Notes: generated from the letters alone by a model not told the origin. Shown: positions 28,428 to 36,109, numbered from the stretch's first letter. The stretch is 64,000 bases of DNA from Polaromonas sp. JS666 (GCF_000013865.1 NC_007948.1:3100001-3164000); one strand, 5' to 3'. Numbers and translations are program-made.

Positions 28428-28881
28428 CTTCATCCGCGATCAACTTCCCGAGCCGCTCAGCTACTTTGAAAGCCAAGGGCTGAAACTGAGCCCGCGCGGG
28501 AAGTGGCGCACCACCGAATGCAAGTTCCACAGCGGCAGTGATTCCATGAGGATCAACACCACCAGTGGCGCATGGGTGTGCATGTCCTGCGCTGCCAAGG
28601 GTGGCGACGTGTTGGCCTATCACATGGCCGCTAACTGCCTGGACTTCATCAGCGCTGCAAAAGACCTAGGAGCATGGCAGGACGACGGCAAGCCTGGCAA
28701 GCACCACCGGCCCAAGCCGCTGCCCGCTACAGAAGCCATCCGCGTGCTGGCGTTTGAATCGAATCTGACGGCCATAGCGGCCGCGAACCTTGCGCATGGC
28801 GTAGTGCTATCAAACAAGGATCGTGCGCGTCTCCTGGTGGCTGCCGGCCGCATCCAGCACGTTGCGGAGGTGTTCGCATGA
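28420..28881 (+). CDS. CHC2-type zinc-finger protein (primase-like N-terminal module only)
   Basis: The 153 residues carry a primase-type zinc ribbon (about 33-66): TECKFHSGSDSM, then WVCMSCAAKGGDVLAYHM, giving the CHC2 Cys/His ligands. No TOPRIM or polymerase domain follows; the rest is a linker and helices. It cannot prime on its own by known mechanisms and may deliver DNA to the RepA-like ATPase or to a host or helper primase. Strong GGAGG precedes the ATG. It overlaps the genes on both sides (8 bp upstream, ATGA downstream). Confidence 0.8.
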   Translation: MGDFIRDQLPEPLSYFESQGLKLSPRGKWRTTECKFHSGSDSMRINTTSGAWVCMSCAAKGGDVLAYHMAANCLDFISAAKDLGAWQDDGKPGKHHRPKPLPATEAIRVLAFESNLTAIAAANLAHGVVLSNKDRARLLVAAGRIQHVAEVFA

Positions 28882-30116
28882 ACGTGGAAAACTACGACCA
28901 CTTCGCAGCGTTGCTGGATGCTGACGCGGGCATAACCGAAACGACTATCCCCGATGGCGTGGTGCTGATTAACGGTAGCGACCTCACCCCGGAGGCTGTG
29001 CGCTGGCTTTGGCAATACTGGCTGGCGCTGGGCAAGCTGCACATCCTGGCCGGTGCGCCCGGGCAGGGTAAAACCACCATCGCACTTGCTGCAATGGCAA
29101 CCGTGACGATTGGCGGACGCTGGCCCGATGGTTCACGCTGCGAACCCGGCAACGTGTTGATGTGGAGCGGCGAGGATGACCCAGCCGACACACTGTTACC
29201 CCGTCTTATAGCCGCAGGCGCGGACCGTTCCCGCTGCTACTTCGTGAGTGGCACGCGTATTGATGGCGAGCTGCAAGCGTTTGATCCGGCCCGCGATATG
29301 GAGGCGCTGGAGTATCAGGCACGCGCCATCGGGGGCGTGAAGCTGATTGTTGTTGATCCGGTTGTGTCTGCTGTGGCTGGCGACTCGCACAAAAACACCG
29401 AAGTTCGCAGGGCGCTGCAACCGCTGGTTGACCTGGCTAGCCGCCTTGATTGCGCTGTGCTGGGAATCAGCCACTTTTCTAAAGGTGGCGCGGGCAGTGA
29501 TCCAGCTTCCCGCGTAGTCGGCTCGATTGCCTTTACCGCCGTGGCCCGCGTTGTGCTGGTGGCGGCAAAGGTAAGGGGCGAAGACGGCGAAGACCGCCGG
29601 ATCCTGGCACGCGGCAAGTCCAACATCGGCCCGGACGATGGCGGGTTTGAATATCAGCTTGAGCAGATAGAAGCCCTGCCGGGGATTCAGGCCAGCCGCA
29701 TCACATGGGGCAAGGCTGTAGAGGGTACGGCCCGCGAACTGCTGACAGACCCGAACGAAACCGATTCGAACGATGCCACATCGGACGCCGGCGAGGCTGT
29801 AGCAATGCTCAGGGCCGAACTGTCCGCCGACCACTGGACACCTTGCGACACCTGCACCCAGCCGCTGAAAGATGCGGGTTTCACGAAAAAGCAGATATGG
29901 ACCGCATCTAAAAAGCTGGACGTCAAACGTCAAAAAGCCGGCATGGATAAGGGTTGGCAGTGGCGCTTGCGTGACCCCGGCGAGGGAACATTCACCACCG
30001 CTTATCCCGAAGATTCCGCCGAAGGTTCCGAAGGCTCCAACATTCTGAACGGGGAATCTTCGGAATCTTCGGGGCGTTTGGAATCTTCGGTGGCCGCTGA
30101 TTCGGAGGTGTTTTGA
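28878..30116 (+). CDS. RepA-like AAA (RecA-fold) ATPase/helicase
   Basis: The 412-residue protein is of the plasmid RSF1010 RepA/phage helicase type. Walker A is GAPGQGKTT (59-67), the sensor region is MWSGEDDPADTLLPRL, and Walker B is KLIVVDPVVS (155-164). ISHFSKGG and ARVVLVAAKVRG follow. An acidic, Glu/Ser-rich tail (about 370-412) is low-complexity. It probably is the replicative helicase of the element, unwinding at an origin not recognised here. It is coupled to the zinc-finger gene upstream and to the next gene by single-base overlaps. Confidence 0.88.
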   Translation: MNVENYDHFAALLDADAGITETTIPDGVVLINGSDLTPEAVRWLWQYWLALGKLHILAGAPGQGKTTIALAAMATVTIGGRWPDGSRCEPGNVLMWSGEDDPADTLLPRLIAAGADRSRCYFVSGTRIDGELQAFDPARDMEALEYQARAIGGVKLIVVDPVVSAVAGDSHKNTEVRRALQPLVDLASRLDCAVLGISHFSKGGAGSDPASRVVGSIAFTAVARVVLVAAKVRGEDGEDRRILARGKSNIGPDDGGFEYQLEQIEALPGIQASRITWGKAVEGTARELLTDPNETDSNDATSDAGEAVAMLRAELSADHWTPCDTCTQPLKDAGFTKKQIWTASKKLDVKRQKAGMDKGWQWRLRDPGEGTFTTAYPEDSAEGSEGSNILNGESSESSGRLESSVAADSEVF

Positions 30117-30448
30117 TGACACCAGAATCCATTCTGGAACTGCTTTGGGCGCAAGGGTTCACCGTCTGCCTTGTGGAACGCTACAGGCTGGCCGTCAGCC
30201 CTGCCAGCACCCTGCAAGACAGCCAGCGCGAATTGTTGCGGGCCAACAAAGCCGCCATCGTTGCCGCACTGCGCGAGGCCGACAGCATCATCGCCGATCT
30301 GCTCAAAGCCGCCATGCTGGCCTGCGACCACCACGGCGACAACCCTGCGGCGCGGGAGGCCATGTGCGCCGATTGCTTGGCAACACCGCCACACCTCCGC
30401 GCCGACCTGCTGGCGCATTTCAAACAAACCTATAGAGGCCAAGCATGA
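30116..30448 (+). CDS. TubC N-terminal docking domain-like small protein
   Basis: The 110 residues start at the ATG overlapping the repA stop (TGATG). The first 60 match the pattern of TubC_N-like domains (LLWAQGFTVCLVERYRLAV, then LLRANKAAIVAALRE), which are small docking modules. The remainder holds CDHHGDNPAAREAMCADC, possibly a zinc-binding segment, and TPPHLRADLLAHF. Such proteins are often found next to RepA in integrated elements. It may be a protein-protein adaptor of the replication complex; this is inference. Confidence 0.65.
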   Translation: MTPESILELLWAQGFTVCLVERYRLAVSPASTLQDSQRELLRANKAAIVAALREADSIIADLLKAAMLACDHHGDNPAAREAMCADCLATPPHLRADLLAHFKQTYRGQA

Positions 30449-30688
30449 CCAGCAGCAGCCCCGGGGGGCCGTGTGATGTTCCATGACCTCGCGAAGTCAG
30501 GACCAGCCACTCCCTCATTTAGACAAAAATTTCCCCTTTTGAATTGGAAATCAAATGGCAGGCAATTCAAATGGCTTGGACGGGTGGCCGCTGGAGTAGC
30601 CCCCCCGGGGGGACCTGAAATGTTCATTTCGAAGCCTTTGGGAAACCGGACCGCTACTTTTTTTTTACGTCTCCAAAACAGGATGTCT
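30449..30688. other. non-coding region upstream of terS; candidate packaging (cos/pac) or operator region
   Basis: This 240-bp gap is the longest break in the replication and packaging gene train. It holds two related GC blocks, CCCCGGGGGGCC at 30459-30470 and CCCCCCCGGGGGGACC at 30600-30615. Between them is an inverted repeat TTTGAATTG (30538-30546)/CAATTCAAA (30563-30571) with a 16-bp spacer. Packaging sites of cos phages usually lie just before terS, hence the suggestion. Confidence 0.4.
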
Positions 30689-31093
30689 ATGGCACGACCA
30701 CGCAAACCTACAAGTGTGCTTGAGCTGACAGGCTCTTTCAAGGCCCATCCCGAGCGGGCGGCGGCACGCAAGTCAGAGCCTGTGCCTTCGGGTGAAATCG
30801 GTGACGCACCAAGCTATTTTGATGACGAATCCCGCAAATGTTGGACAGAGATTGTCGGTATGTGCCATGTCGGCACGTTATGCGCGGCTGACCGTTTGAT
30901 TGTTGAGCATGGCGCCAGGGTGCTTGCCGCCTTGCGGGCCAGTCCAGTCTATGCAGACGCAAAGTTGATGATCCGTCTTGAGGCTACTTTGGGGAAATTG
31001 GGTCTGACGCCGGCCGACCGCTCAAAAGTCCAAGTCATCAAGCCCAAGGGAAATACGAACCCGTTTTTACGCAACGGAGCGGGCAGGCGATGA
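30689..31093 (+). CDS. terS: phage terminase small subunit, P27 family
   Basis: This is the DNA-recognition subunit of a packaging terminase. From the ATG at 30689 (AGGA just upstream) it has 134 residues. Typical P27 features are the basic start MARPRKPTSVLELTGSFKAHPERAAARK, the YFDDESRKCWTEIV segment, and SKVQVIKPKGNTNPF at the C-terminus. No large terminase gene is present, so packaging would need a partner's motor. The in-frame ATG at 30683 is an equal alternative. The longer frame from 30473 runs through the GC-palindrome region and lacks a family-like N-terminus. Confidence 0.88.
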   Translation: MARPRKPTSVLELTGSFKAHPERAAARKSEPVPSGEIGDAPSYFDDESRKCWTEIVGMCHVGTLCAADRLIVEHGARVLAALRASPVYADAKLMIRLEATLGKLGLTPADRSKVQVIKPKGNTNPFLRNGAGRR

Positions 31094-31347
31094 GCACGCC
31101 ACCGAACCCCATGGAGCGGCTGCCCGAGCTGCCGAGCGAAATTGACCCGACCGCCGCCGGCCTTTGGGCGGCATCGATTCTCTTTCAAGCCGCACTGACC
31201 CGAGGATGGGACCGCGAGAAATTGCGATTCCTAACGTTCACGCTCGTCGTGGGGGTTGCGGTTGGCGACCTGACCGACGCCGAGCTGCATGCCGAGTTTC
31301 AGACCGCTATTGATGCGGCGCGCTCGCACGGTGCGGTGAAGCAGTAA
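31090..31347 (+). CDS. hypothetical protein
   Basis: Not recognised. The 85-residue protein overlaps terS by ATGA. It has a Pro-rich start (STPPNPMERLPELPSEIDP), a helical middle (AAGLWAASILFQAALTRGWDREKLRFLTFTLVVGVAVGDL) and an acidic end. Position between terS and the capsid gene suggests a packaging or head-related helper, which is inference. Confidence 0.6.
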   Translation: MSTPPNPMERLPELPSEIDPTAAGLWAASILFQAALTRGWDREKLRFLTFTLVVGVAVGDLTDAELHAEFQTAIDAARSHGAVKQ

Positions 31348-31352
31348 AGCAT

Positions 31353-31649
31353 ATGCGCAACACATACTTGGACGATCAGGCCCGCGCAGCCGACCTGCAG
31401 GCCCGCGCCGAAGCCACGCGCCTGCTGCTGCGGGCGAAGTGCCAGGAGGCGGGTTGCGTCGTGGCCGCTGATGAGCGTGTAACCGAGGAAGCCGCCGCGC
31501 AGCTGATCGGCATGACCCAAGGCGGGCTGAAGAATATGCGCCACCAGGGGCGCGCGCCTGTTGCCTACAACCTGCCGGTTGAACGAAGCCGGGTCAGTTA
31601 TCGCCTGCTGGACCTGGCGCTGTGGATCGAACAAAAAAGAGGTCATTGA
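31353..31649 (+). CDS. hypothetical HTH-like protein
   Basis: The 98-residue protein has a coiled-coil-like N-terminus (QARAADLQARAEATRLLLRAK) and a MerR-like helix-turn-helix pattern (TEEAAAQLIGMTQGGLKNMRHQGRAPVAYNLP, then YRLLDLALWIEQ). It would be the second HTH protein in the element. It may regulate the head genes; no direct evidence. Its 3' end overlaps an N-terminal extension possible for the capsid gene. Confidence 0.65.
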   Translation: MRNTYLDDQARAADLQARAEATRLLLRAKCQEAGCVVAADERVTEEAAAQLIGMTQGGLKNMRHQGRAPVAYNLPVERSRVSYRLLDLALWIEQKRGH

Positions 31650-31729
31650 ACGTCATCCAACGACATCGGGCGTTATCGCTTTTGCAGCTGCGCGATGGCC
31701 CAATTAAAGAACTTTTGAAGGACCTCCTC

Positions 31730-32812
31730 ATGTACGAAAACACGAACTTTCCACCCCGCGGCTCCGGCGTCGTGCGCGCGTTGATCTCGAACATACTCGC
31801 GCAAAAGAATGCCGAAGGGCCAGTCGGCGCACTGCGCATTGCTGAGCAGCGCTGGGGCAAGGGCAGTGAAGTGGCTGTCATCACACGCGCAGCGGTTGCA
31901 GGTGGAAGCACAGCCAGCGGCGCCTGGGGCGCCGAGCTTGAAGCCCAATCTGCTGTTGCTGAATTCCTGGAGATCGTGACGCCTATGACCATCCTCGGAC
32001 GGACGGCGAACTTGCGCCGGGTGCCAGTGGGTGTGCCAGTGGTGAAACAAACCGGCGCTGCGACCGGCTACTGGGTCGCACAAGGCAAGGCGACCCCGTT
32101 GAGCAGCATGGCATTTGATCGCACGACGCTCGAGGCCAAAATGCGCGTCGGCGCGATAGTGGTGGTCTCAAATGACTTGCTGGAGGCACCAGGCGGCGAC
32201 GAGGTGTTGCGCGGCGACCTGGCCCTGGCCGTAGCAAGCGCCACTGACGCGGCATTCATCGACCACCAGAATGCAGGCGTGGCTGGCGAAAAGCCGCCGG
32301 GGATCGCTTACGGGATGCCCGCGATCCCTGCCTCGGGCAGCGATGCCGCAACGTTCAAGGTGGACATCGCCAACGCGCTCGAGGCCTTCACGGGCTCCCT
32401 GATGAACGCGGTCTGGGTCATGCATCCTCGGGCAGCCGCGGCAATCGGGCTGTTGATGGGTGCGGCGGGCGTGGCCTGCAACTTGGGCGCCCGCGGTGGC
32501 GAGTTGGCCGGCCTGCCCGTCCTGACCAGCGAGCTCGTGGAAATCACCACGGACGGCACCGCGATTACCCTCTTTGACGCCTCGTCGGTTTTGATCACCG
32601 AAGGTACGCTGATCATGGGAAAAAACTCCGACGGCGCCGTGGAAATGGACAACGAGCCAACGGGCGACGGCACGCCGACCGCCGCGACCACCCTGGTCCC
32701 ACTCTGGCAAACCGAATCTACCGGCCTCAAGGTGGGGCGCCATATCGAATGGGAGCTCGGCCGGCCAGGCGCTGCTGTGGTCATTACTGGTGTTCCTTTC
32801 GGGGCGCTCTGA
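31730..32812 (+). CDS. HK97-type major capsid protein
   Basis: This is the phage head shell subunit, 360 residues from the ATG at 31730 (AAGGA 9 bp upstream). HK97-fold features are visible: the E-loop/spine region (VAEFLEIVTPMTILGRTANLRRVPVGVPVVKQTGAATGYWV), SSMAFDRTTLEAKMRVGAIVVVSNDLLE, DAAFIDHQNAGVAGEKPPGI, and the P-domain WVMHPRAAAAIGLL. The long N-terminal delta (scaffold) domain of HK97 is absent or short. A start at 31622 would add 36 residues and overlap the previous gene. No portal, protease or connector follows, so the shell would depend on a helper phage. The next gene overlaps by 1 bp. Confidence 0.9.
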   Translation: MYENTNFPPRGSGVVRALISNILAQKNAEGPVGALRIAEQRWGKGSEVAVITRAAVAGGSTASGAWGAELEAQSAVAEFLEIVTPMTILGRTANLRRVPVGVPVVKQTGAATGYWVAQGKATPLSSMAFDRTTLEAKMRVGAIVVVSNDLLEAPGGDEVLRGDLALAVASATDAAFIDHQNAGVAGEKPPGIAYGMPAIPASGSDAATFKVDIANALEAFTGSLMNAVWVMHPRAAAAIGLLMGAAGVACNLGARGGELAGLPVLTSELVEITTDGTAITLFDASSVLITEGTLIMGKNSDGAVEMDNEPTGDGTPTAATTLVPLWQTESTGLKVGRHIEWELGRPGAAVVITGVPFGAL

Positions 32813-33099
32813 TGAAACTGGACAACCCGGAACTGCGGGACTCGAAAACGCAGGTAACTATGGGCTTTCTGCTCAGAGTGGCAGACATGCTCATCGCGAA
32901 GATGACAGAGCAGCAGAAAGCCATCTCCGAACTGGAGACGCGCCGAACAATGAGCTTCGAAGGCGCCCACGATCCGGGGCGGCAATACCGTCAGGGCGAT
33001 TGCGTGCAGCGCTCAGGCGGTCTTTTCGTGTGCTTGGCGGCGACCGACGAACTGCCCGGCGAATCTGCCCGCTGGCGCCGAATTGGAGATGCGAAATGA
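32812..33099 (+). CDS. small head-associated-type protein with C-terminal carbohydrate-binding-like motif
   Basis: The 95 residues start at the ATG overlapping the capsid stop (TGATG). An N-terminal helix (about 15-43) is followed by an aromatic-rich segment (FEGAHDPGRQYRQGDCVQRSGGLFVCLAATDELPGESARWRRIG). This resembles the short repeat of chitin-binding type-3-like modules seen in phage structural proteins. It is coupled to the capsid gene. It might decorate the head; this is inference. Confidence 0.6.
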   Translation: MKLDNPELRDSKTQVTMGFLLRVADMLIAKMTEQQKAISELETRRTMSFEGAHDPGRQYRQGDCVQRSGGLFVCLAATDELPGESARWRRIGDAK

Positions 33100-33311
33100 A
33101 ATTGACCGAAACAGATCTGTGTGAATTCTGCGACGCACTTCGCGAGCGTCTGGCGAACCCTGAGCTTGGAGACATCGCTGCCCCGCATGAGGTAAGCGGC
33201 CTACACTCCGACGACATCGCCGAAGACGGCAAACGCATTCGGCTGTACGACTTGGCCGGCGGCCGCACCGGCGCACAGATCGACGACGGCGTAATCAGGT
33301 ACTGCGATTGA
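33096..33311 (+). CDS. hypothetical protein
   Basis: Not recognised. The 71-residue acidic protein (MKLTETDLCEFCDALRERL) overlaps the previous gene by ATGA and the next by one base, which argues that it is translated. It has no visible motif beyond alternating charged residues. Confidence 0.6.
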   Translation: MKLTETDLCEFCDALRERLANPELGDIAAPHEVSGLHSDDIAEDGKRIRLYDLAGGRTGAQIDDGVIRYCD

Positions 33312-33505
33312 TGCCGCGTCCGCCCGATTCACCCGAGGCGCAGCTCGCAGCCGAAGCGCACCGCATCGGTGTGCTGGCGTTTTTTTCGCCAACACTGAAA
33401 GCCGAGGGACGGCCGCATGTCCGGTTGTTCTCCCGAGGCTCGAATCTGGCTGAGCTACACACGATTGACGAAGCGCGTGAGTGGCTGCGCCTGCAAGAGC
33501 AGTAG
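33311..33505 (+). CDS. hypothetical protein
   Basis: Not recognised. The 64 residues run from the ATG at 33311 (TGATG overlap). They include a FFSPTLKAEGRPHVRLFSRG segment and a helical end (TIDEAREWLRLQEQ). It is the last gene of the coupled head-gene train; a 164-bp gap follows. Confidence 0.55.
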   Translation: MPRPPDSPEAQLAAEAHRIGVLAFFSPTLKAEGRPHVRLFSRGSNLAELHTIDEAREWLRLQEQ

Positions 33506-33669
33506 CGGCGCGCTTAGTCCCAGCAGGTTGGCACAGCACCGAGGCCGCCAGTAGCTCCCGTTTTACCGCAGACTGAGCACTTGAGCGGCCGTTCACCCTC
33601 CGATTAGAGGAGGCGCTTGATTGACGCCTATGTCACGATGTGCCCATAAGACATGAGGGAGTATTCAGC

Positions 33670-34260
33670 TTGAGCAATTCGTCCTATTCCGTCGGCAAAT
33701 TCCTCGGCAGAAATTGGCTTGGGCTTTTAGTGGCGGCCTGCTTCTTCGCGCTATGGGGGTATCTGGACAGCCGGCCAGTAGAACAACCCACCTCGCCAGT
33801 CACCGCACAGAAACAGGGCACTCAGGATATACAGGCAGCGAAAGAAAAACGCGACGAAGAAGAACGGCTACGGAGATGCACAACGGAAAGCGCAGCACTT
33901 CGCGCGGAGGCTAAAGCCTTGATGAAAGCCAAAGATCCGCAAAAGGCTTTCGAACTACTCGCCCCATGCCGAAATTTACCCATCGACCAAGACACCACGA
34001 AATTAATAACGGAGGTGCTGACCGCAACCCGGGCAAACGATGAAATTCGGATAAAAAGAGAAGCTCTCGCCGAAAAATCACGCCGCAAAAAAGAGGGTGT
34101 CAGCATTGGTATGACGCAGCAGGAAGTCTTAGACAGCAGCTGGGGCAGGCCTCAACGGATCAATAAGACTACTTCAGCAAACTATCAGCACGAACAGTGG
34201 GTCTACGACGGCGGCTACCTGTACTTTGAAAGTGGAATTCTGAAAACGATTCAACATTAG
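33670..34260 (+). CDS. membrane-anchored protein with C-terminal BamE/OmlA-like domain
   Basis: Not a named family. From the TTG at 33670 (GGGAG 9 bp upstream) the product is 196 residues; a GTG at 33640 would add 10. One membrane segment (about 15-33, NWLGLLVAACFFALWGYL) is followed by a charged coiled-coil-like stretch (about 55-85). The C-terminal domain begins GVSIGMTQQEVLDSSWGRPQRI and ends GGYLYFESGILKTI, the pattern of small SmpA/BamE/OmlA-like folds. It starts the AT-richer cargo section. It might act at the cell envelope, for example in exclusion of other phages; this is inference. Confidence 0.65.
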   Translation: MSNSSYSVGKFLGRNWLGLLVAACFFALWGYLDSRPVEQPTSPVTAQKQGTQDIQAAKEKRDEEERLRRCTTESAALRAEAKALMKAKDPQKAFELLAPCRNLPIDQDTTKLITEVLTATRANDEIRIKREALAEKSRRKKEGVSIGMTQQEVLDSSWGRPQRINKTTSANYQHEQWVYDGGYLYFESGILKTIQH

Positions 34261-34306
34261 CGACGGACCCGCACCCACGCGGCCCGTGGGATATAGGGAG
34301 GAGAAA

Positions 34307-34852
34307 ATGAATTTTTCTATGTGGCACGTTATTGTTATTGTGTCTGTTGGGTTGGCGATTTGGGGCGCGATCGCACTAAGTAGATGGTCGCGCCGTGCCG
34401 AGAAGCCGGGAGGTGTGGGGGGGTGGCTCGCTTTGCTCATAGCCGGATTAATATTTTTGGGGCCGCTATTTAGCGCGGGACGCATCAGCAGCGATTTTAT
34501 GGATACCGAGAGCAAATATCCAAAGCTACTTACGGTAGAGGCGTGGTTGAATTACAAAAACACAGCATGGATATTCTTTGGAATCGCAACACTTTTTGGG
34601 ATATATGCGGGCTGGTGCTTGGCACGTAGGAGAATCTCGACAAGTCCCTTCATAGCAATCGCGGCCATCTGGATTCTTGGGCCGCTTCTTAGCGTAATCC
34701 TTGCAATCATCTTGCCGATAATTTTCTTTGGTGCCACAGGCTTGGACGCAGCGGGAGCCGGTGCGCTTGCTGTCTCGGGACTTCCAGCGGTCGCATGGAC
34801 CTTATATTTGCTGAAATCCAAACGGGTGAAAGCGCTATATCACCAAGTGTAG
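34307..34852 (+). CDS. DUF2569-type membrane protein
   Basis: The 181-residue protein starts at an ATG with GGGAGGAG before it. Four hydrophobic segments are visible at about 6-26, 40-62, 85-105 and 115-145, with GGWLALLIAGLIFLGPLFSAGRI typical of DUF2569. Function is unknown for the family. It follows the BamE-like gene by 46 bp and the two may be functionally linked cargo. Base composition is visibly more AT-rich than flanking chromosome. Confidence 0.75.
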   Translation: MNFSMWHVIVIVSVGLAIWGAIALSRWSRRAEKPGGVGGWLALLIAGLIFLGPLFSAGRISSDFMDTESKYPKLLTVEAWLNYKNTAWIFFGIATLFGIYAGWCLARRRISTSPFIAIAAIWILGPLLSVILAIILPIIFFGATGLDAAGAGALAVSGLPAVAWTLYLLKSKRVKALYHQV

Positions 34853-34856
34853 AGGG

Positions 34857-35116
34857 ATGGGAAAAGCCATCCTTCTATTGGCGACCCTTGTCCTATCTGT
34901 GGGAGCAGACGCGGAATTAAGCGCAGCCAGAGCGCCAAGATCGAGTTCAAGCAGGAATACCCCTGCCCTGTCACGGGAGCCAGCAAGGGCTACGTGATCG
35001 ACCGCATCAAGCCTCTCGCCTACAGCGGCGCCGACGGGCCCGACAACATGCAATTGCAGACCATTGCGGAGGCCAAAGCCAAGGACAAATGGGAGCGCGA
35101 GGCTTGTGGCAAGTAG
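34857..35116 (+). pseudogene. frameshifted secreted HNH-nuclease-like gene
   Basis: The ATG at 34857 opens a signal-peptide-like sequence, MGKAILLLATLVLSVGADA. The rest of the gene is one frame off: RSQSAKIEFKQEYPCPVTGASKGYVIDRIKPL and GADGPDNMQLQTIAEAKAKDKWERE run to the stop at 35114-35116. That pattern is the small exported HNH family (PCP...GYVxDHxxPLxxGGxDxPxNMQWQT). The frame change falls near 34915-34922. The HNH His is also replaced (DR instead of DH), and the W of MQWQT reads L, so activity was probably lost. Confidence 0.7.
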
Positions 35117-35175
35117 CATACGTCTAGCAAGTGTTTAAAAAAATCAAGGTTTGAAGCCTTGTTTTTGTATATACA

Positions 35176-35472
35176 ATGCCTAAAATGAAGAATCTAGCGA
35201 TGTCTCCGGATGTACTGGAGAAGCTTCGGGAGAAGCACAACGTTTCGTTGCGAGAAGTCGAGCAATGCTTTGAAAACAAATGCGGGCTTTACTTGGAGGA
35301 TGATCGTGAAGAGCATCGAACAGACCCGGCCACTCTTTGGTTTGTAGCCCCAACCAATCGAGGACGACCACTCAAGGTTATTTTTATTTTTATTGACGGA
35401 ACCGTTCACATCAAGACAGCGTACGAACCCATTCAAGAGGTTATCGACCTGTACGAACGGCACGCTAAATAG
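35176..35472 (+). CDS. BrnT-like putative toxin (ADP-ribosyl-dinitrogen-reductase-hydrolase-annotated family)
   Basis: The 98-residue protein has SPDVLEKLREKHNVSLREVEQCFENK, REEHRTDPATLWFVAPTNRGRPLKVIFIFIDG and HIKTAYEP. This matches a family of small RelE/BrnT-like proteins commonly paired with CopG/BrnA-type antitoxins. A toxin acting as an RNase is inferred from the pairing. The antitoxin-like gene starts 18 bp downstream. It lies next to attR, the usual spot for cargo that stabilises an island. Confidence 0.7.
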   Translation: MPKMKNLAMSPDVLEKLREKHNVSLREVEQCFENKCGLYLEDDREEHRTDPATLWFVAPTNRGRPLKVIFIFIDGTVHIKTAYEPIQEVIDLYERHAK

Positions 35473-35490
35473 CCAACCCAGGAGAAAGAA

Positions 35491-35865
35491 ATGAAAGAAA
35501 AGGCACGGATTCCCGGCACGATAGAGGCATGGGAAAGCGGGGCTCTCGGTAATACCGAGGCCAACGTACGCCAGGCCTCACGCGACATGGAACAGGAAAT
35601 AGATGAGGCCCTTGGGCTTCAGGCAATCTCGATCCGGCTTCCAAAGAGCACAATCGACACATACAAGGCGCTTGCTAAGATGCACGGCGTCGGCTACCAG
35701 CCGCTGATGCGTGATGCGATCTGCCGCTGGGCAGAAGGTGAACTCAAGTTGATGCTGATTGCATCGGCTGAAAGCAAGCGCCAAGAGGAGATTCAGAAAA
35801 CGGGCAAGGCGCCTGCCGGCGGTGGCGGAATTCTCCCAACAGAGCCAATGCGCAAAGCCGCTTGA
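35491..35865 (+). CDS. CopG/BrnA-like antitoxin
   Basis: The 124-residue protein has a central ribbon-helix-helix segment (about 48-85; LQAISIRLPKSTIDTYKALAKMHGVGYQPLMRDAI). A charged N-terminus and a C-terminal tail follow the usual antitoxin layout. It pairs with the BrnT-like gene upstream and probably autoregulates the operon. A rho-independent terminator follows 22 bp on. Confidence 0.75.
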   Translation: MKEKARIPGTIEAWESGALGNTEANVRQASRDMEQEIDEALGLQAISIRLPKSTIDTYKALAKMHGVGYQPLMRDAICRWAEGELKLMLIASAESKRQEEIQKTGKAPAGGGGILPTEPMRKAA

Positions 35866-35887
35866 GCATCACATACCCCCAACACTG

Positions 35888-35911
35888 AGCCCGCCCCGAG
35901 CGGGCTTTTTT
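35888..35911 (+). terminator. rho-independent terminator of the toxin-antitoxin operon
   Basis: AGCCCGC, loop CCCGA, GCGGGCT, then a T run. It also separates element transcription from the tRNA genes. Confidence 0.85.
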
Positions 35912-35927
35912 GTCGCCTGGCCGCCAC

Positions 35928-35969
35928 GGGTAACAGAATGCACCCAAATTGTTACCCCAGCGTTACCCC
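35928..35969. repeat. right arm-type integrase-binding repeats
   Basis: GGGTAAC at 35928-35934 is followed by GTTACCCCAGCGTTACCCC at 35951-35969, matching the left set except one base in the second motif. It lies 46 bp from the right att core. Confidence 0.7.
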
Positions 35970-35981
35970 AACCTCTTATTG

Positions 35982-35996
35982 CTATTATTTTAATAG
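35982..35996. repeat. small GCTATT hairpin repeat
   Basis: GCTATTATTTTAATAGC-like hairpin (arms GCTATT and AATAGC), of the same type as 1710-1732 and 55945-55961. Confidence 0.4.
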
Positions 35997-36015
35997 CTAC
36001 AGACCGTCTATTTAC

Positions 36016-36092
<77 letters not shown>

Positions 36093-36109
36093 GTATGAAA
36101 CGCAGATAC

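Noticed and set aside
30473..30682. N-terminal extension of the small terminase from 30473
   Set aside because: It reads through palindromic and homopolymer DNA, lacks a good ribosome-binding site and does not resemble P27 N-termini.
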